Positions 1 to 8,300 of a DNA stretch of 36,269 bases are shown piece by piece (the first letter of the stretch is position 1; every line of letters begins with the position of its first letter). The stretch lies in contig NZ_JAQTZU010000028.1 in the NCBI RefSeq assembly GCF_028687615.1, positions 1 to 36,269 on the forward strand, given 5' to 3'. Made by a program: the position numbers and the translations under genes. The DNA comes from Methylovulum sp. (GTDB lineage Bacteria; Pseudomonadota; Gammaproteobacteria; Methylococcales; Methylomonadaceae). The notes beneath the pieces were generated by a model that had not been told where the DNA came from, made no database searches, and saw only the letters and a program-made list of their open reading frames with translations.

Positions 1-23
1 GTTCCGTGTAGTAGTTGCCCCAT
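1..23 (-). CDS. Transposase, N-terminal seven codons only (IS481-like)
   Basis: The visible residues are MGQLLHG, followed by an incomplete codon at the window edge. This matches from memory the usual start of a group of IS481 transposases (MGxxLHGxA). A clear AAGGAG Shine-Dalgarno lies at about 32-37, with normal spacing to the ATG. The protein would be a DDE transposase that moves the element. Almost all of the gene lies outside the window, so this is a start-site call with a tentative family name. Confidence 0.5.
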
Positions 24-79
24 AGCTTTTGCTCCTTGAGTTTAGGATATAGTAAACCATTTAAATGCGGGACTAAACA
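1..79 (-). mobile_element. End of an insertion sequence (IS481-like), running off the left edge
   Basis: On the minus strand a transposase-like start (ATG at 23-21) is preceded by a strong AAGGAG ribosome site. Upstream of it a terminus beginning TGTTTAGTCCCGC starts at position 79. IS481-family ends commonly begin with TGT. The endonuclease reading frame at 80-447 ends exactly inside this terminus, which marks the insertion junction. Only about 79 bases are visible, so the other end, target duplication and transposase body cannot be seen. The family assignment rests on seven residues plus the terminus. Confidence 0.6.
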
Positions 80-447
80 CCTAATGCGTCACCAGAAGTT
101 AATAAGTAACGATAAACAACTTCTTCGATATAGGCTTTGCCGCTAGGTTTTAATACCTTGTCGATGAACTCTTTTAAAAGCCCGTCCTTATCTTCTTTAG
201 AGAGATGGGCTTTGGCTTTAACCGACACGCCTGCTGCCTCAATCAAACTTTCCTTGATTTTTTCAATACCAAGAATATCGTCAGGGCTTTGGGTGTGTGT
301 CTGTAAAATAGCTTTGAGGGCTTTTGCTTTGTCGATAAAAGGGACAGCTTCCTTATTTCTTCGTAGGGCGTATTCAAGAAAACCGCTTCTCCTAGCTTCA
401 GGTGTCGTGACAAGGCTTTCTGCGGCACTCACTTGAGGATTATTCAT
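73..447 (-). pseudogene. Type II restriction endonuclease, 5' fragment truncated by IS insertion
   Basis: The frame opens at ATG 447-445 and overlaps the end of the methyltransferase beta gene by 8 bases, as expected for a restriction-modification operon. The ~124 residues are mostly charged and helical and end in LLTSGDALG followed by a valine and a stop. The last two codons are formed by the IS terminus at 79. A GD-x-LGG motif is typical of several type II endonucleases, and from memory AvaI/BsoBI-type enzymes (about 315-323 residues) have one in this region. If so, the catalytic residues lay downstream and are lost. Truncation by the IS is seen directly; the endonuclease identity is inferred from operon position and the partial motif. 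A longer in-frame start at 519 exists but would lie deep inside the methyltransferase gene. Confidence 0.6.
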
Positions 448-844
448 GGTGTTCCTGATTAAAAAACTGCTCCATGACCGCTGTAGCAACCGCTTGTGCC
501 AATACGGGAGGGACTGCATTGCCCACTTGGCCGAATTGAGTCATAGTGACAACCCGTTTACTACTGTATGAATCCAAGCGTGTGCCGACAAATTCCCAAT
601 CTAATGGGAAAGTTTGTAAGCAAGCTAATTCTCTGACAGTCAACATCCGATCTTCAAAAGGATGGATAAAATCCCTGTAGCCACTACGGGTTACTGTTGG
701 GGACGGCTGGTTGGGATCTAAGCGCCGATAAGTTGAGCCAAAGGTTTGGGCAATCTCACTGAGTTTTCTGCCTATCCCCACCGATTTTATTTTTTCCAGT
801 GTACTAGGAGAGTGCGCTGTTTTTTGATGGTTTTTAATAGCCAT
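440..844 (-). CDS. DNA cytosine-5 methyltransferase, beta subunit (motifs IX-X)
   Basis: This 134-residue protein carries the C-terminal third of a DNA (cytosine-5) methyltransferase. Residues 66-77 (RMLTVRELACLQ) are motif IX and residues 106-113 (QVGNAVPP) are motif X. Part of the target-recognition region precedes them, including RRLDPNQPSPTVTRSGYRDF. The start ATG at 844 lies 11 bases inside the end of the alpha gene and has an AGGAT-like ribosome site upstream, so it can be translated by itself. Two overlapping genes of this size closely resemble the known two-subunit enzyme M.AquI (alpha about 248, beta about 139 residues), which methylates CYCGRG. The alternative is a one-base frameshift in an originally single gene near 834-840. 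Together alpha and beta would protect host DNA from the adjacent, now broken, endonuclease. Confidence 0.8.
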   Translation of the reverse strand: MAIKNHQKTAHSPSTLEKIKSVGIGRKLSEIAQTFGSTYRRLDPNQPSPTVTRSGYRDFIHPFEDRMLTVRELACLQTFPLDWEFVGTRLDSYSSKRVVTMTQFGQVGNAVPPVLAQAVATAVMEQFFNQEHHE

Positions 845-1586
845 GTTTGACTATCCTATCTTTAATGGTTGCTGAAACCCGCATGGCGGTTTCCGAAGGT
901 TCTTCTGCGACAGGTAAATTGCCGATAGCATCCCAAACAGTCGCCCATTGTTGCTGTACGCCGTGTCCAAATAAATCCGTTTGTACTGATGAAGGGGCAA
1001 CGTGGGTTGCTTGCGGGAACTTGAACGGTTTATTTAAACGATTGCCGATGATAAAAACCCGTTCCCTGAATTGCGGAGCACCAAAGTCAACAGCATTCAA
1101 GACTTGATAAGTAACACTATAGTGATAGGTCTTGCCTTGATAACTAATTTCGCGGGTAGCTTCTGCCAAAATGGCATCTAGTGCTTGCCCTCCTGCCCAA
1201 TTCACCATTCCTTTGACATTTTCCATTACAAAAGCTTTGGGTAACGCTTCCTGGACTACGCGTAAAAATTCCAGCACTAATTTTCCGCGTGGATCATCCA
1301 TCCCCATCCGTTTGCCAGCCAAACTAAAACTTTGACAAGGGGGCCCACCGATAACTAAAGCGGCTTCCAGAGGATTTAAGTGTGCGGCTGCTAATATTTC
1401 TTGCGTAGTGATACCTGTAATATCGCCTTCCAGTACTGGGGTATTCTTAATGTTTTTTCGTAAAGTCGCACAGCAAGATGTGTCTTGCTCAACGGCAACA
1501 GCGGTTTCAAAACCAGCGGCATGAAAACCAATGTCCATGCCACCCGCTCCTGAAAACAAACTGATGATTTTTTTAGTTGTCATCAT
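834..1586 (-). CDS. DNA cytosine-5 methyltransferase, alpha subunit (motifs I-VIII)
   Basis: This 250-residue protein transfers methyl from S-adenosylmethionine to C5 of cytosine in a specific DNA site. Motif I (SLFSGAGGMDIGF, residues 9-21) binds SAM. Motif IV has the catalytic Cys84 in GGPPCQSFSLAGKR. ENVKG at 122-126 is motif VI and QFRERV (Q172, R174, R176) is motif VIII. Motifs IX and X are absent here and lie in the overlapping next gene. The start ATG shares one base with the purH stop codon (TAATG), with a second ATG directly after it, so translation is probably coupled to purH. The chain ends within what would be the recognition region of a normal one-piece enzyme, as in M.AquI alpha. 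The recognition sequence cannot be read from sequence alone. Confidence 0.9.
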   Translation of the reverse strand: MMTTKKIISLFSGAGGMDIGFHAAGFETAVAVEQDTSCCATLRKNIKNTPVLEGDITGITTQEILAAAHLNPLEAALVIGGPPCQSFSLAGKRMGMDDPRGKLVLEFLRVVQEALPKAFVMENVKGMVNWAGGQALDAILAEATREISYQGKTYHYSVTYQVLNAVDFGAPQFRERVFIIGNRLNKPFKFPQATHVAPSSVQTDLFGHGVQQQWATVWDAIGNLPVAEEPSETAMRVSATIKDRIVKHGY

Positions 1587-3145
1587 TAATGCCTAAAATG
1601 CCGCATCCCAGTAAACACCATCGCTATCCCATGCTCATCCGCCGCCGCGATCACTTCCGCATCGCGCATTGATCCGCCTGGATGGATAATCGCTGTCACG
1701 CCCGCTGCTGCTGCGGCATCTATGCCGTCGCGGAAGGGGAAGAAAGCATCGGAAGCCAGTGCTGAGCCTTGTACGACCAAGCCTTCATCAGCCGCTTTAA
1801 TACCGGCGATTTTTGCCGAATACACGCGGCTCATTTGGCCTGCGCCGACACCAATCGTTTGCCCGTTTTTGCAATAAACAATGGCGTTGGATTTGACGAA
1901 CTTGCCGACTTTCCACGCGAACAGCATATCCGCCAGTTCTTGTCCGGTTGGGGCGCGTTGGCTGACGATTTTTAAATCGGCGGCGGTGATAGCTCCTTGG
2001 TCTTTGTCTTGCACCAGCAAGCCGCCCGCGACGCGTTTGAAATCTAAAGACGCGGCTTCGTGTTCTGCCCACACGCCGCATTCCAAGACGCGGATGTTTT
2101 GTTTGGCGGCGAGTACGGTTTTGGCGGCTTCGCTAACGACTGGCGCGATGATGACTTCAACAAATTGCCGGGCTATGATTTCGGCCGCTGTGGTTTCGTC
2201 GAGTTCGCGGTTGAAGGCGATGATGCCACCGAAGGCGGAAGTCGGGTCGGTTTGGTAGGCCAAGTTGTACGCGCCTAGGTTGTCGTCGGCTTCTGCCACG
2301 CCGCACGGGTTGGCGTGTTTGACGATAACGCAGGTGGGTTGGTCGGTGAAGGCTTTCACGCATTCCAAGGCCGCGTCGGCATCGGCGATGTTGTTGTAGG
2401 ACAATTCCTTGCCCTGTAATTGCCTGGCGGCGGCGATAGTGCCGGACGCGGGGGCTTTTTCGCGGTAGAAGGCGGCGTTTTGGTGCGGGTTTTCGCCGTA
2501 ACGCAGGGCTAGCTTATGTTCAAATTGCAGGTTTAAGGTGTCGGGGAATTGCCCACCGCCCAAGCCACTTAAATACGCGGCGATTTGGCTGTCGTAGCTG
2601 GCGGTGTGGGCGAAGCATTTTACCGCTAAGTTGAAACGGGTTGCGCCGCTGAGTTGGCTGTCGCTGCCTTGCAGTTCGGCGAGGATAAAACCGTAATCGT
2701 CAGGATTGACGACTACGGCGACATCGGCATGGTTTTTGGCGGCGGCGCGGAGCATGGTCGGGCCGCCGATGTCGATGTTTTCAATCGCGGTATCAAAATC
2801 ACAATCGGGTTTGGCGATGGTCGCCGCGAACGGGTACAAATTCACGACCACCATATCAATCGGCTGGATACCGTTTTCCGCCATGATGGCATCGTCTATG
2901 CCGCGACGGCCTAAAATGCCGCCATGCACTTTCGGGTGCAGGGTTTTCACGCGTCCGTCCATCATTTCGGGGAAGCCGGTGTAGTCGGAGACTTCTGTTG
3001 CGGGGACGTTATTTTCCGTCAGGGTTTTGTAAGTGCCGCCTGTCGATAAAATCTCGATGCCTAATTGGTTGAGTGCACGGCAAAAATCGACAATACCGGA
3101 TTTATCGGAAACGCTGATTAACGCCCGAGTGATTTTTTTGTTCAT
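1586..3145 (-). CDS. purH: Bifunctional AICAR formyltransferase / IMP cyclohydrolase
   Basis: PurH catalyses the last two steps of purine synthesis: formylation of AICAR with 10-formyl-THF, then ring closure to IMP. The N-terminal ~200 residues are the MGS-like cyclohydrolase domain ([34 protein letters not shown]). The rest is the formyltransferase domain with the [10 protein letters not shown] motif; K276 and H277 are the expected catalytic pair. The length of 519 residues and the C-terminus FTGMRHFRH are those of an intact enzyme. A good ribosome site (AAGGAAG) precedes the ATG at 3145. In many gammaproteobacteria purD follows purH, but here a restriction-modification operon begins at the purH stop codon, so the genes were joined without damaging PurH. 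Confidence 0.97.
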   Translation of the reverse strand: MNKKITRALISVSDKSGIVDFCRALNQLGIEILSTGGTYKTLTENNVPATEVSDYTGFPEMMDGRVKTLHPKVHGGILGRRGIDDAIMAENGIQPIDMVVVNLYPFAATIAKPDCDFDTAIENIDIGGPTMLRAAAKNHADVAVVVNPDDYGFILAELQGSDSQLSGATRFNLAVKCFAHTASYDSQIAAYLSGLGGGQFPDTLNLQFEHKLALRYGENPHQNAAFYREKAPASGTIAAARQLQGKELSYNNIADADAALECVKAFTDQPTCVIVKHANPCGVAEADDNLGAYNLAYQTDPTSAFGGIIAFNRELDETTAAEIIARQFVEVIIAPVVSEAAKTVLAAKQNIRVLECGVWAEHEAASLDFKRVAGGLLVQDKDQGAITAADLKIVSQRAPTGQELADMLFAWKVGKFVKSNAIVYCKNGQTIGVGAGQMSRVYSAKIAGIKAADEGLVVQGSALASDAFFPFRDGIDAAAAAGVTAIIHPGGSMRDAEVIAAADEHGIAMVFTGMRHFRH

Positions 3146-3220
3146 GTCTTCCTTTTAAAAATATTTTTCAATGGGTCTGGTAAGTTATGCTTTAAACCGC
3201 CAGGTTTTAGGTTTTTTTAG

Positions 3221-3301
3221 GTAGGGTACGGTGTGGCATAAATGCGTACCTTTTGGATTGATTTTTTGATGATTTTTAAAGGTACGCGCAGCGTACCCTA
3301 C
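3221..3301. repeat. Palindromic intergenic element A, copy 1 (81 bp)
   Basis: The element is bounded by terminal inverted repeats GTAGGGTACG and CGTACCCTAC and contains an internal AT-rich spacer (GATGATTTTTAAA). Its right end folds as GGTACGC-GCA-GCGTACC, a perfect 7-bp stem. A second copy lies at 5091-5174 in the opposite orientation. No reading frame is present. It fills most of the 309-base gap upstream of purH and downstream of the HerA-like gene, and may act as a bidirectional hairpin terminator or be a MITE/BIME-like mobile repeat. Nothing else was recognised in the rest of that gap. Confidence 0.75.
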
Positions 3302-3454
3302 TATGGATGACAAAAGCCGAAAACCTGACCGTTCAGAATATAGCATTATAAACGGGGTAAGCATTCCTTCATTGATTTGGATGCTTTTATTTTTAGGAAA
3401 GGGTTTGCTTCCCTAAACCAATTCCATACCAGTGCTAATGGTTGCCCATACCCT

Positions 3455-4951
3455 TTAACGTCTTCTTCCACCACCTAGTAACGAACCCAAAACCCCACGG
3501 ATAATCTGCCGCCCCACTTCCTGACCGATACTCCGCGCGGCGGTTTTTGCGACGGTTTCCAACACGCCTTGCCTGCCGCGACCACCCCGTGGGCCGGTTG
3601 TGCCCATCAACATGCCGCCCCAATCGAAACTTTCATTTGTGGATTTTGTGGTTTCGGCTGACTGCGGTGCGGCTTGCTTGGCGCGGCCTTTAAGAATTTC
3701 ATAGGCAGATTCACGATCAGTCTGTTTTTCGTAATGCCCGTAAAACACGGCGTTTTTGATGGTTTCTTGGCGTTCGCCATCAGTCACTGCGCCGATTTTT
3801 GAACAAGGCGGTTTGATCAATGCCCGTTCCACCGGACTGGGTATGCCTTTTTCATCCAATAAGGACACTAATGCCTCGCCCACTGCCAGTTCAGTGATGG
3901 CGGTGGCGACATCCACGCCAGCGTTGGCGCGGAAAGTTTCCGCCGCCGCTTTCACGGCTTTTTGGTCGCGCGGCGTGAAGGCGCGTAATGCGTGTTGGAC
4001 GCGGTTGCCCAATTGCCCCAGAATCACATCGGGAATATCCAGCGGGTTTTGGCTGACGAAATAAATGCCGACGCCTTTTGAGCGGATCAGGCGCACGACT
4101 TGTTCGATTTTTTGCAACAGGGCGGCAGGCGCATCGTCGAACAGCAAATGCGCTTCATCGAAAAAGAACACCAACTTGGGTTTGTCCAAGTCGCCCGCTT
4201 CGGGCAGGTTTTCAAACAATTCCGACAACAGCCACAGCAGCAAAGTGGCGTAGACACGCGGTGAGTTATATAAAGTGTCCGCAGCCAAAATATTAATGAC
4301 CCCGCGTCCGCCATCGGTTTGCAGCAAATCATTAAAATCCAAGGCCGGTTCGCCGAATAACAGCTCGCTGCCTTCCTGTTCCAACTGCAACAAACCGCGC
4401 TGGATGGCCCCGACGCTAGCCGCCGAGATATTGCCGTAATCGCCCGCCAATGCTGACGCGTTTTCCGACACATATTGCAGCATCGCCCGTAAGTCTTTCA
4501 AATCCAGCAGTAGCCAGCCCTTGTCATCGGCAACTTTAAATGCAGCGGCAAGCACCCCGGCTTGTACTTCGTTTAGGTTCAGCATCCGGTTCAACAACAA
4601 TGGACCCATTTCAGAGATGGTCGAGCGCATCGGATGGCCTTTTTTGCCAAACACATCCCAAAACACGGTTGGCGACGCGGCAAAATTGAAACCATCCAGA
4701 CCCAGTTCGGCAACACGGGCATCGACCTTGGCATTGCCGCCGCCCGCACGGCTAAGCCCCGACAAATCCCCTTTCACATCCGCCATAAACACCGGCACAC
4801 CGATTTGCGAAAAGCCTTCCGCCAAGGTTTGCAGGGTGATGGTTTTACCGCTGCCAGTCGCCCCGGCGATCAGGCCGTGGCGGTTAGCCATAGCGGGTAA
4901 AAAACAAAGTTCCGTGTCGCCAGATTTGGCGATGACGAACGGTTCGGTCAT
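3455..4951 (-). CDS. HerA-like ATPase (DUF853 / YjgR family)
   Basis: This 498-residue protein belongs to the HerA/FtsK-like ATPases of the YjgR type. Walker A is GATGSGKT at residues 30-37, close to the N-terminus as in this family. Walker B is [12 protein letters not shown], followed by a helicase-like [18 protein letters not shown] segment with an arginine-rich stretch. The C-terminal ~70 residues are low in complexity and end in [20 protein letters not shown] precedes the ATG at 4951. The cellular role of YjgR proteins is poorly known; HerA relatives pump or unwind DNA, but no nuclease partner is next to this gene. It stands alone between two copies of the same palindromic element and is probably its own transcription unit. 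Confidence 0.9.
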   Translation of the reverse strand: MTEPFVIAKSGDTELCFLPAMANRHGLIAGATGSGKTITLQTLAEGFSQIGVPVFMADVKGDLSGLSRAGGGNAKVDARVAELGLDGFNFAASPTVFWDVFGKKGHPMRSTISEMGPLLLNRMLNLNEVQAGVLAAAFKVADDKGWLLLDLKDLRAMLQYVSENASALAGDYGNISAASVGAIQRGLLQLEQEGSELLFGEPALDFNDLLQTDGGRGVINILAADTLYNSPRVYATLLLWLLSELFENLPEAGDLDKPKLVFFFDEAHLLFDDAPAALLQKIEQVVRLIRSKGVGIYFVSQNPLDIPDVILGQLGNRVQHALRAFTPRDQKAVKAAAETFRANAGVDVATAITELAVGEALVSLLDEKGIPSPVERALIKPPCSKIGAVTDGERQETIKNAVFYGHYEKQTDRESAYEILKGRAKQAAPQSAETTKSTNESFDWGGMLMGTTGPRGGRGRQGVLETVAKTAARSIGQEVGRQIIRGVLGSLLGGGRRR

Positions 4952-5090
4952 GGGTGGCTCCTTAGCAATGGCGGATGGAAATCGATTGTAAACATAACAT
5001 GACTAAATGAGTTAAGGAATTGTTGGTTAAATCCATTTTCCTTTGGGCATCTACTTCAAACGGTTAAGTTTTCGGTTTTTACGTTCATCC

Positions 5091-5174
5091 GTAGGGTACG
5101 CTGAGCGTACCTTCATTGATTTTATAATGATTTTTAAAGGTACGCATTTATGCTCCAGAGAGTACAGCGTACCC
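5091..5174. repeat. Palindromic intergenic element A, copy 2 (84 bp, inverted relative to copy 1)
   Basis: The element begins GTAGGGTACG and ends GCGTACCC. It contains the perfect stem GGTACGC-TGA-GCGTACC at its left end and the shared spacer ATGATTTTTAAAGGTACGCA. Read on the minus strand it aligns with copy 1 at 3221-3301, including the GCATAAATGCGTACC segment. It occupies the centre of the 325-base gap between the divergent HerA-like and RTX genes. The remainder of that gap is AT-rich and held no other recognisable feature. Confidence 0.75.
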
Positions 5175-5276
5175 AGCTAAATCATTAGAAAAAACAAGGA
5201 AATTATTGTTGACTCAGGATAGCCGCAGGTTTAGCATGGAAACTTCTATAATTTAAGAAATAAGGCAGGTGGCGGG

Positions 5277-8081
5277 ATGAACAAGAAAAATGACAGCAAT
5301 AGTTTTTTTGATGGTTTTGCCGCTGCCAGTTTGGCGGTTGGCGATGGGAATGCTGCGGGTGTCAAGGCTACGGGGATGGCGATGCCGAGTGCGGGAGATT
5401 ATCGTTTAGCGGGTTCTGCGGTTAATTCTGCGCCGAGTTTTGTTCTGGGTGGCAAAGTCATTAAAACGGAGTTGGGCTCTAATAATTCTGTTGCTGTACA
5501 ACCCGATGGCAAAATTCTGGTGGCGGGAGAAAGCTTCAATGGCAAATATTCTGACTTTGCCATATCGCGTTATAACCCCAACGGATCTTTGGATGTTAGC
5601 TTTGATGGCGATGGCAAAGTCACTACAGATTTTTTTGGTTCTTATGATGTGAGTCGGTCTGTTACGGTGCAAACTGACGGCAAAATTATCGTTGCTGGTG
5701 AAAGCTATAATGGTAAAAATCATCACTTCGCCTTAGCTCGTTACAACTCGAACGGTTCTTTAGATACAAGCTTTGATGGTGATGGGAAAGTTACTACTGA
5801 TTTCGCTTATAACGATAGTGGGGATTCCGTTGCCGTGCAGATTGATGGCAAAATCCTCGTCGCAGGCTGGATGTCTAATGGTCACTCTAATTTTGCTGTT
5901 GCGCGTTACAACCCCAACGGGTCTTTGGATACCAGCTTTGATGGCGATGGCAAAGTCACTACTGATTTTGATGGCAATGATGACTTAGTCCGCTCCGTCA
6001 TAGTCCAGAGTGATGGCAAAATACTCGTAGTGGGTTATACCACGGACTTAAGGGACTACCCTCGATTCGCTTGGGCCACCTTTACCTTGGCGCGTTACAA
6101 TACCAACGGCTCACTAGATACAAGCTTTTCAGGCGACGGGAAACTCATTTCCAGTGTCGGAGGCGCTAACTCGGCCACCTTGCAGGCCGATGGCAAAATT
6201 CTCGTCGCGGGCTCTAGCCCCAATACTCGGTTTAAGATCTTTGATTTTGTCTTAGTGCGTTACAATTCAGATGGCAGCTTGGATATAAGCTTTGATGGCG
6301 ATGGTCTGGTCACTACTGATTTCGGTGGTCAAGATTATGGTGTCTCCGTTACTATACAGGCCGATGGCAAAATCTTGGTTGCCGGTCATAGATTTACTGC
6401 GGATTCTGTTAGGGATCATTCAGTTATTGCCTTGGCGCGATACAATACCAACGGCTCATTGGACACCAGCTTTTCTGGAGATGGCAAAGTCACTACAGCT
6501 TTCGATTCAAATGATGTAGCTAGTTCCGTTACAGTGCAAGTTGATGGCAAAATCCTCGTGGCAGGCGGCAATGCCACGGTGCGTTTTAACTCCGATGGCA
6601 GTTTGGATAGCACCTTCGGTACCCCCGTCAATAGCCTTGATGGCATTGCCAGTTACCGCGAAAATGGTACGTCAATAATATTAGACAACAGTGTACAAAT
6701 ATACGATGCCGATTTATCGGCTCTAGATAATTATAGTGGTGCCTCAATTATTTTGGCGAGGCATGGCGGCGCGAATAGCCAAGATATGTTTTCTTTCGGC
6801 AATGGCTGGTTTAGTTTTAGTGGCGACAATGTGTTGTATATTGGGATAATTATCGGAACAGTCAGCAACGGCAACGGCACGCTGAAAATCACCTTCAACA
6901 CGAACGCCACCCAAGACCGCGTCAATCTCGCCTTGTCGTCCTTGGCTTACCGCAACGCCTCCGACAACCCTTCTGCTAAGGTACAAATCGACTGGACGTT
7001 CAACGACGGCAACACCGGCGGGCAAGGCACGGGCGGGGCGTTGACGGCGTTAGGGTCAACCCTCGTCAATATCACCGCCGTCAATGATTCGCCCACGGGG
7101 GCTGTCACCCTCCTCAACTGGGCCACCGAAGGCCAGACTCTCATCGCCGCCAACACCTTGGCGGATGCCGACGGCTTGGGCACCATCAGTTACCTGTGGT
7201 ACAGCGGCAGCACCTTGTTGGGCGCAGGCAACAGCTACACCGTCAAAACCACCGATGTCGGCAAACCCATCATGGTGATAGCCAGCTATATAGACCAAGG
7301 CGGCACCCACGAGAGCCGCAGCAGCGCGGCCCAGGTGGTGGGTGCCCTAAAAAATGGTACGGGGAACGCCGATGTACTGACTGGCTCCGCAGGCAATGAT
7401 ATTTTTAATGGCTTCGGCGGTAATGACACCCTAACTGGCGGCGATGGCAATGACCGCATGAATGGCGGCAGTGGCAACGACAAGTTGGTGGGTGGTGCGG
7501 GGAACGACATTTATATCGTCGATGCCAGCGGTGATGGGGTGACTGAAGCCATCAACGGCGGTATTGATTCAACCTACACGTCAATCAGTCTTGCTTTAGC
7601 GGCGAATGTGGAAAATCTGTTCTTGATAGGGGCCACGAAAATTGACGGGACGGGCAACGGTTCAGCCAATATGCTAGTTGGCAACGCCGCCAACAATGTG
7701 TTGTCCGCTGGTGCGGGGAATGACTTGTTAATCGGTGGCCTAGGCAATGACACCTTAACTGGCGGTGCTGGACAGGATATATTCCTCTTTAACTCCCCCT
7801 TGGTCGCCAATATCGACAAAATCACCGATTTTGTCGTGGCGGACGACACCATCCGTTTAGAAAACGCCATTTTCACCAGGCTGGCAGCACCGGGTGTTTT
7901 GGACACTGATTTTCTAAAAATCGGCCCTGTTGCCGCAGACGCCGACGACTTTATCATTTATAACAATGCCACGGGCGCATTGTTTTATGATGCTGATGGC
8001 AACGGTGCCGGTGCGTCGGTACAAATTGCTACTTTGGGCGTTGGCTTGGCTTTAACGAATGCGGATTTTGTGGTTGTCTAA
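5277..8081 (+). CDS. Delta-60-repeat propeller / RTX protein, probably secreted by type I system
   Basis: This 934-residue protein has no N-terminal signal peptide. Residues about 70-455 hold seven delta-60 repeats with the core VxVQxDGKILVAG...ARYNxNGSLDTSFDGDGKVTTDF. A half-repeat (GGKVIKTEL) lies before the first and the last repeat is incomplete, a pattern that would close a seven-bladed beta-propeller. Residues about 460-600 and 600-690 look like cadherin-like and Ig/PKD-like modules (ITFNTNATQDRVN, TLADADGLGTISYLWY). Two blocks of glycine-rich calcium-binding nonapeptides follow (about 702-747 and 802-838, GGxGNDxLx), then a hydrophobic C-terminal tail. RTX repeats with an uncleaved C-terminal signal point to type I secretion, but no T1SS genes are nearby. 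It is likely an extracellular or surface protein; the ligand is unknown. Confidence 0.85.
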   Translation: MNKKNDSNSFFDGFAAASLAVGDGNAAGVKATGMAMPSAGDYRLAGSAVNSAPSFVLGGKVIKTELGSNNSVAVQPDGKILVAGESFNGKYSDFAISRYNPNGSLDVSFDGDGKVTTDFFGSYDVSRSVTVQTDGKIIVAGESYNGKNHHFALARYNSNGSLDTSFDGDGKVTTDFAYNDSGDSVAVQIDGKILVAGWMSNGHSNFAVARYNPNGSLDTSFDGDGKVTTDFDGNDDLVRSVIVQSDGKILVVGYTTDLRDYPRFAWATFTLARYNTNGSLDTSFSGDGKLISSVGGANSATLQADGKILVAGSSPNTRFKIFDFVLVRYNSDGSLDISFDGDGLVTTDFGGQDYGVSVTIQADGKILVAGHRFTADSVRDHSVIALARYNTNGSLDTSFSGDGKVTTAFDSNDVASSVTVQVDGKILVAGGNATVRFNSDGSLDSTFGTPVNSLDGIASYRENGTSIILDNSVQIYDADLSALDNYSGASIILARHGGANSQDMFSFGNGWFSFSGDNVLYIGIIIGTVSNGNGTLKITFNTNATQDRVNLALSSLAYRNASDNPSAKVQIDWTFNDGNTGGQGTGGALTALGSTLVNITAVNDSPTGAVTLLNWATEGQTLIAANTLADADGLGTISYLWYSGSTLLGAGNSYTVKTTDVGKPIMVIASYIDQGGTHESRSSAAQVVGALKNGTGNADVLTGSAGNDIFNGFGGNDTLTGGDGNDRMNGGSGNDKLVGGAGNDIYIVDASGDGVTEAINGGIDSTYTSISLALAANVENLFLIGATKIDGTGNGSANMLVGNAANNVLSAGAGNDLLIGGLGNDTLTGGAGQDIFLFNSPLVANIDKITDFVVADDTIRLENAIFTRLAAPGVLDTDFLKIGPVAADADDFIIYNNATGALFYDADGNGAGASVQIATLGVGLALTNADFVVV

Positions 8082-8089
8082 TGTTGTTT

Positions 8090-8124
8090 ACCGCCATTCC
8101 GTCGATCCCTGCCGGAATGGCGGT
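8090..8124. terminator. Perfect 12-bp stem-loop after the RTX gene
   Basis: The arms ACCGCCATTCCG and CGGAATGGCGGT pair perfectly around an 11-base loop, starting nine bases after the RTX stop codon. There is no T-run after the stem, so intrinsic termination would be weak on the plus strand. The motif resembles dispersed intergenic palindromes and may be a repeat that serves as an mRNA 3' end. Confidence 0.5.
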
Positions 8125-8160
8125 GTTATGATTGTGCCTGTGGATGTTTTTAAACAACAG

Positions 8161-8285
8161 CTAAGGAACGGGCATGAAATAATTTCCGCACAGGCTCGTC
8201 AGACCTTTCAGGTTTTTATACCCTCTGGGGCACAAGAAACCTGAAAGGTCTTGATCCGTGAATTTATTCCATACCCATTCCTTAG
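8161..8285. repeat. Palindromic intergenic element B, copy 1 (125 bp, MITE-like)
   Basis: The terminal inverted repeats CTAAGGAACGGGCAT and ATACCCATTCCTTAG match at 13 of 15 positions. An inner 15-bp stem AGACCTTTCAGGTTT / AAACCTGAAAGGTCT surrounds a 21-base loop. The same layout recurs at 15597-15703, where the inner stem carries matched changes on both arms. It sits between the RTX and zinc-ribbon genes. It carries no plausible gene; a 61-codon frame at 8059-8244 crosses the RTX end and the palindromes and is not credible. Confidence 0.8.
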
Positions 8286-8300
8286 CGGGGGAAAACAATT

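Noticed and set aside
5277-8081. CRISPR or DNA-level repeat array suggested by repeated words in the RTX gene
   Set aside because: The repeats follow the protein's ~55-60 residue delta-60 and nine-residue RTX units and diverge at third positions, so they are protein repeats.
8059-8244. 61-codon plus-strand frame after the RTX gene
   Set aside because: It overlaps the RTX stop, a perfect hairpin and element B, and has no ribosome site or protein-like character.
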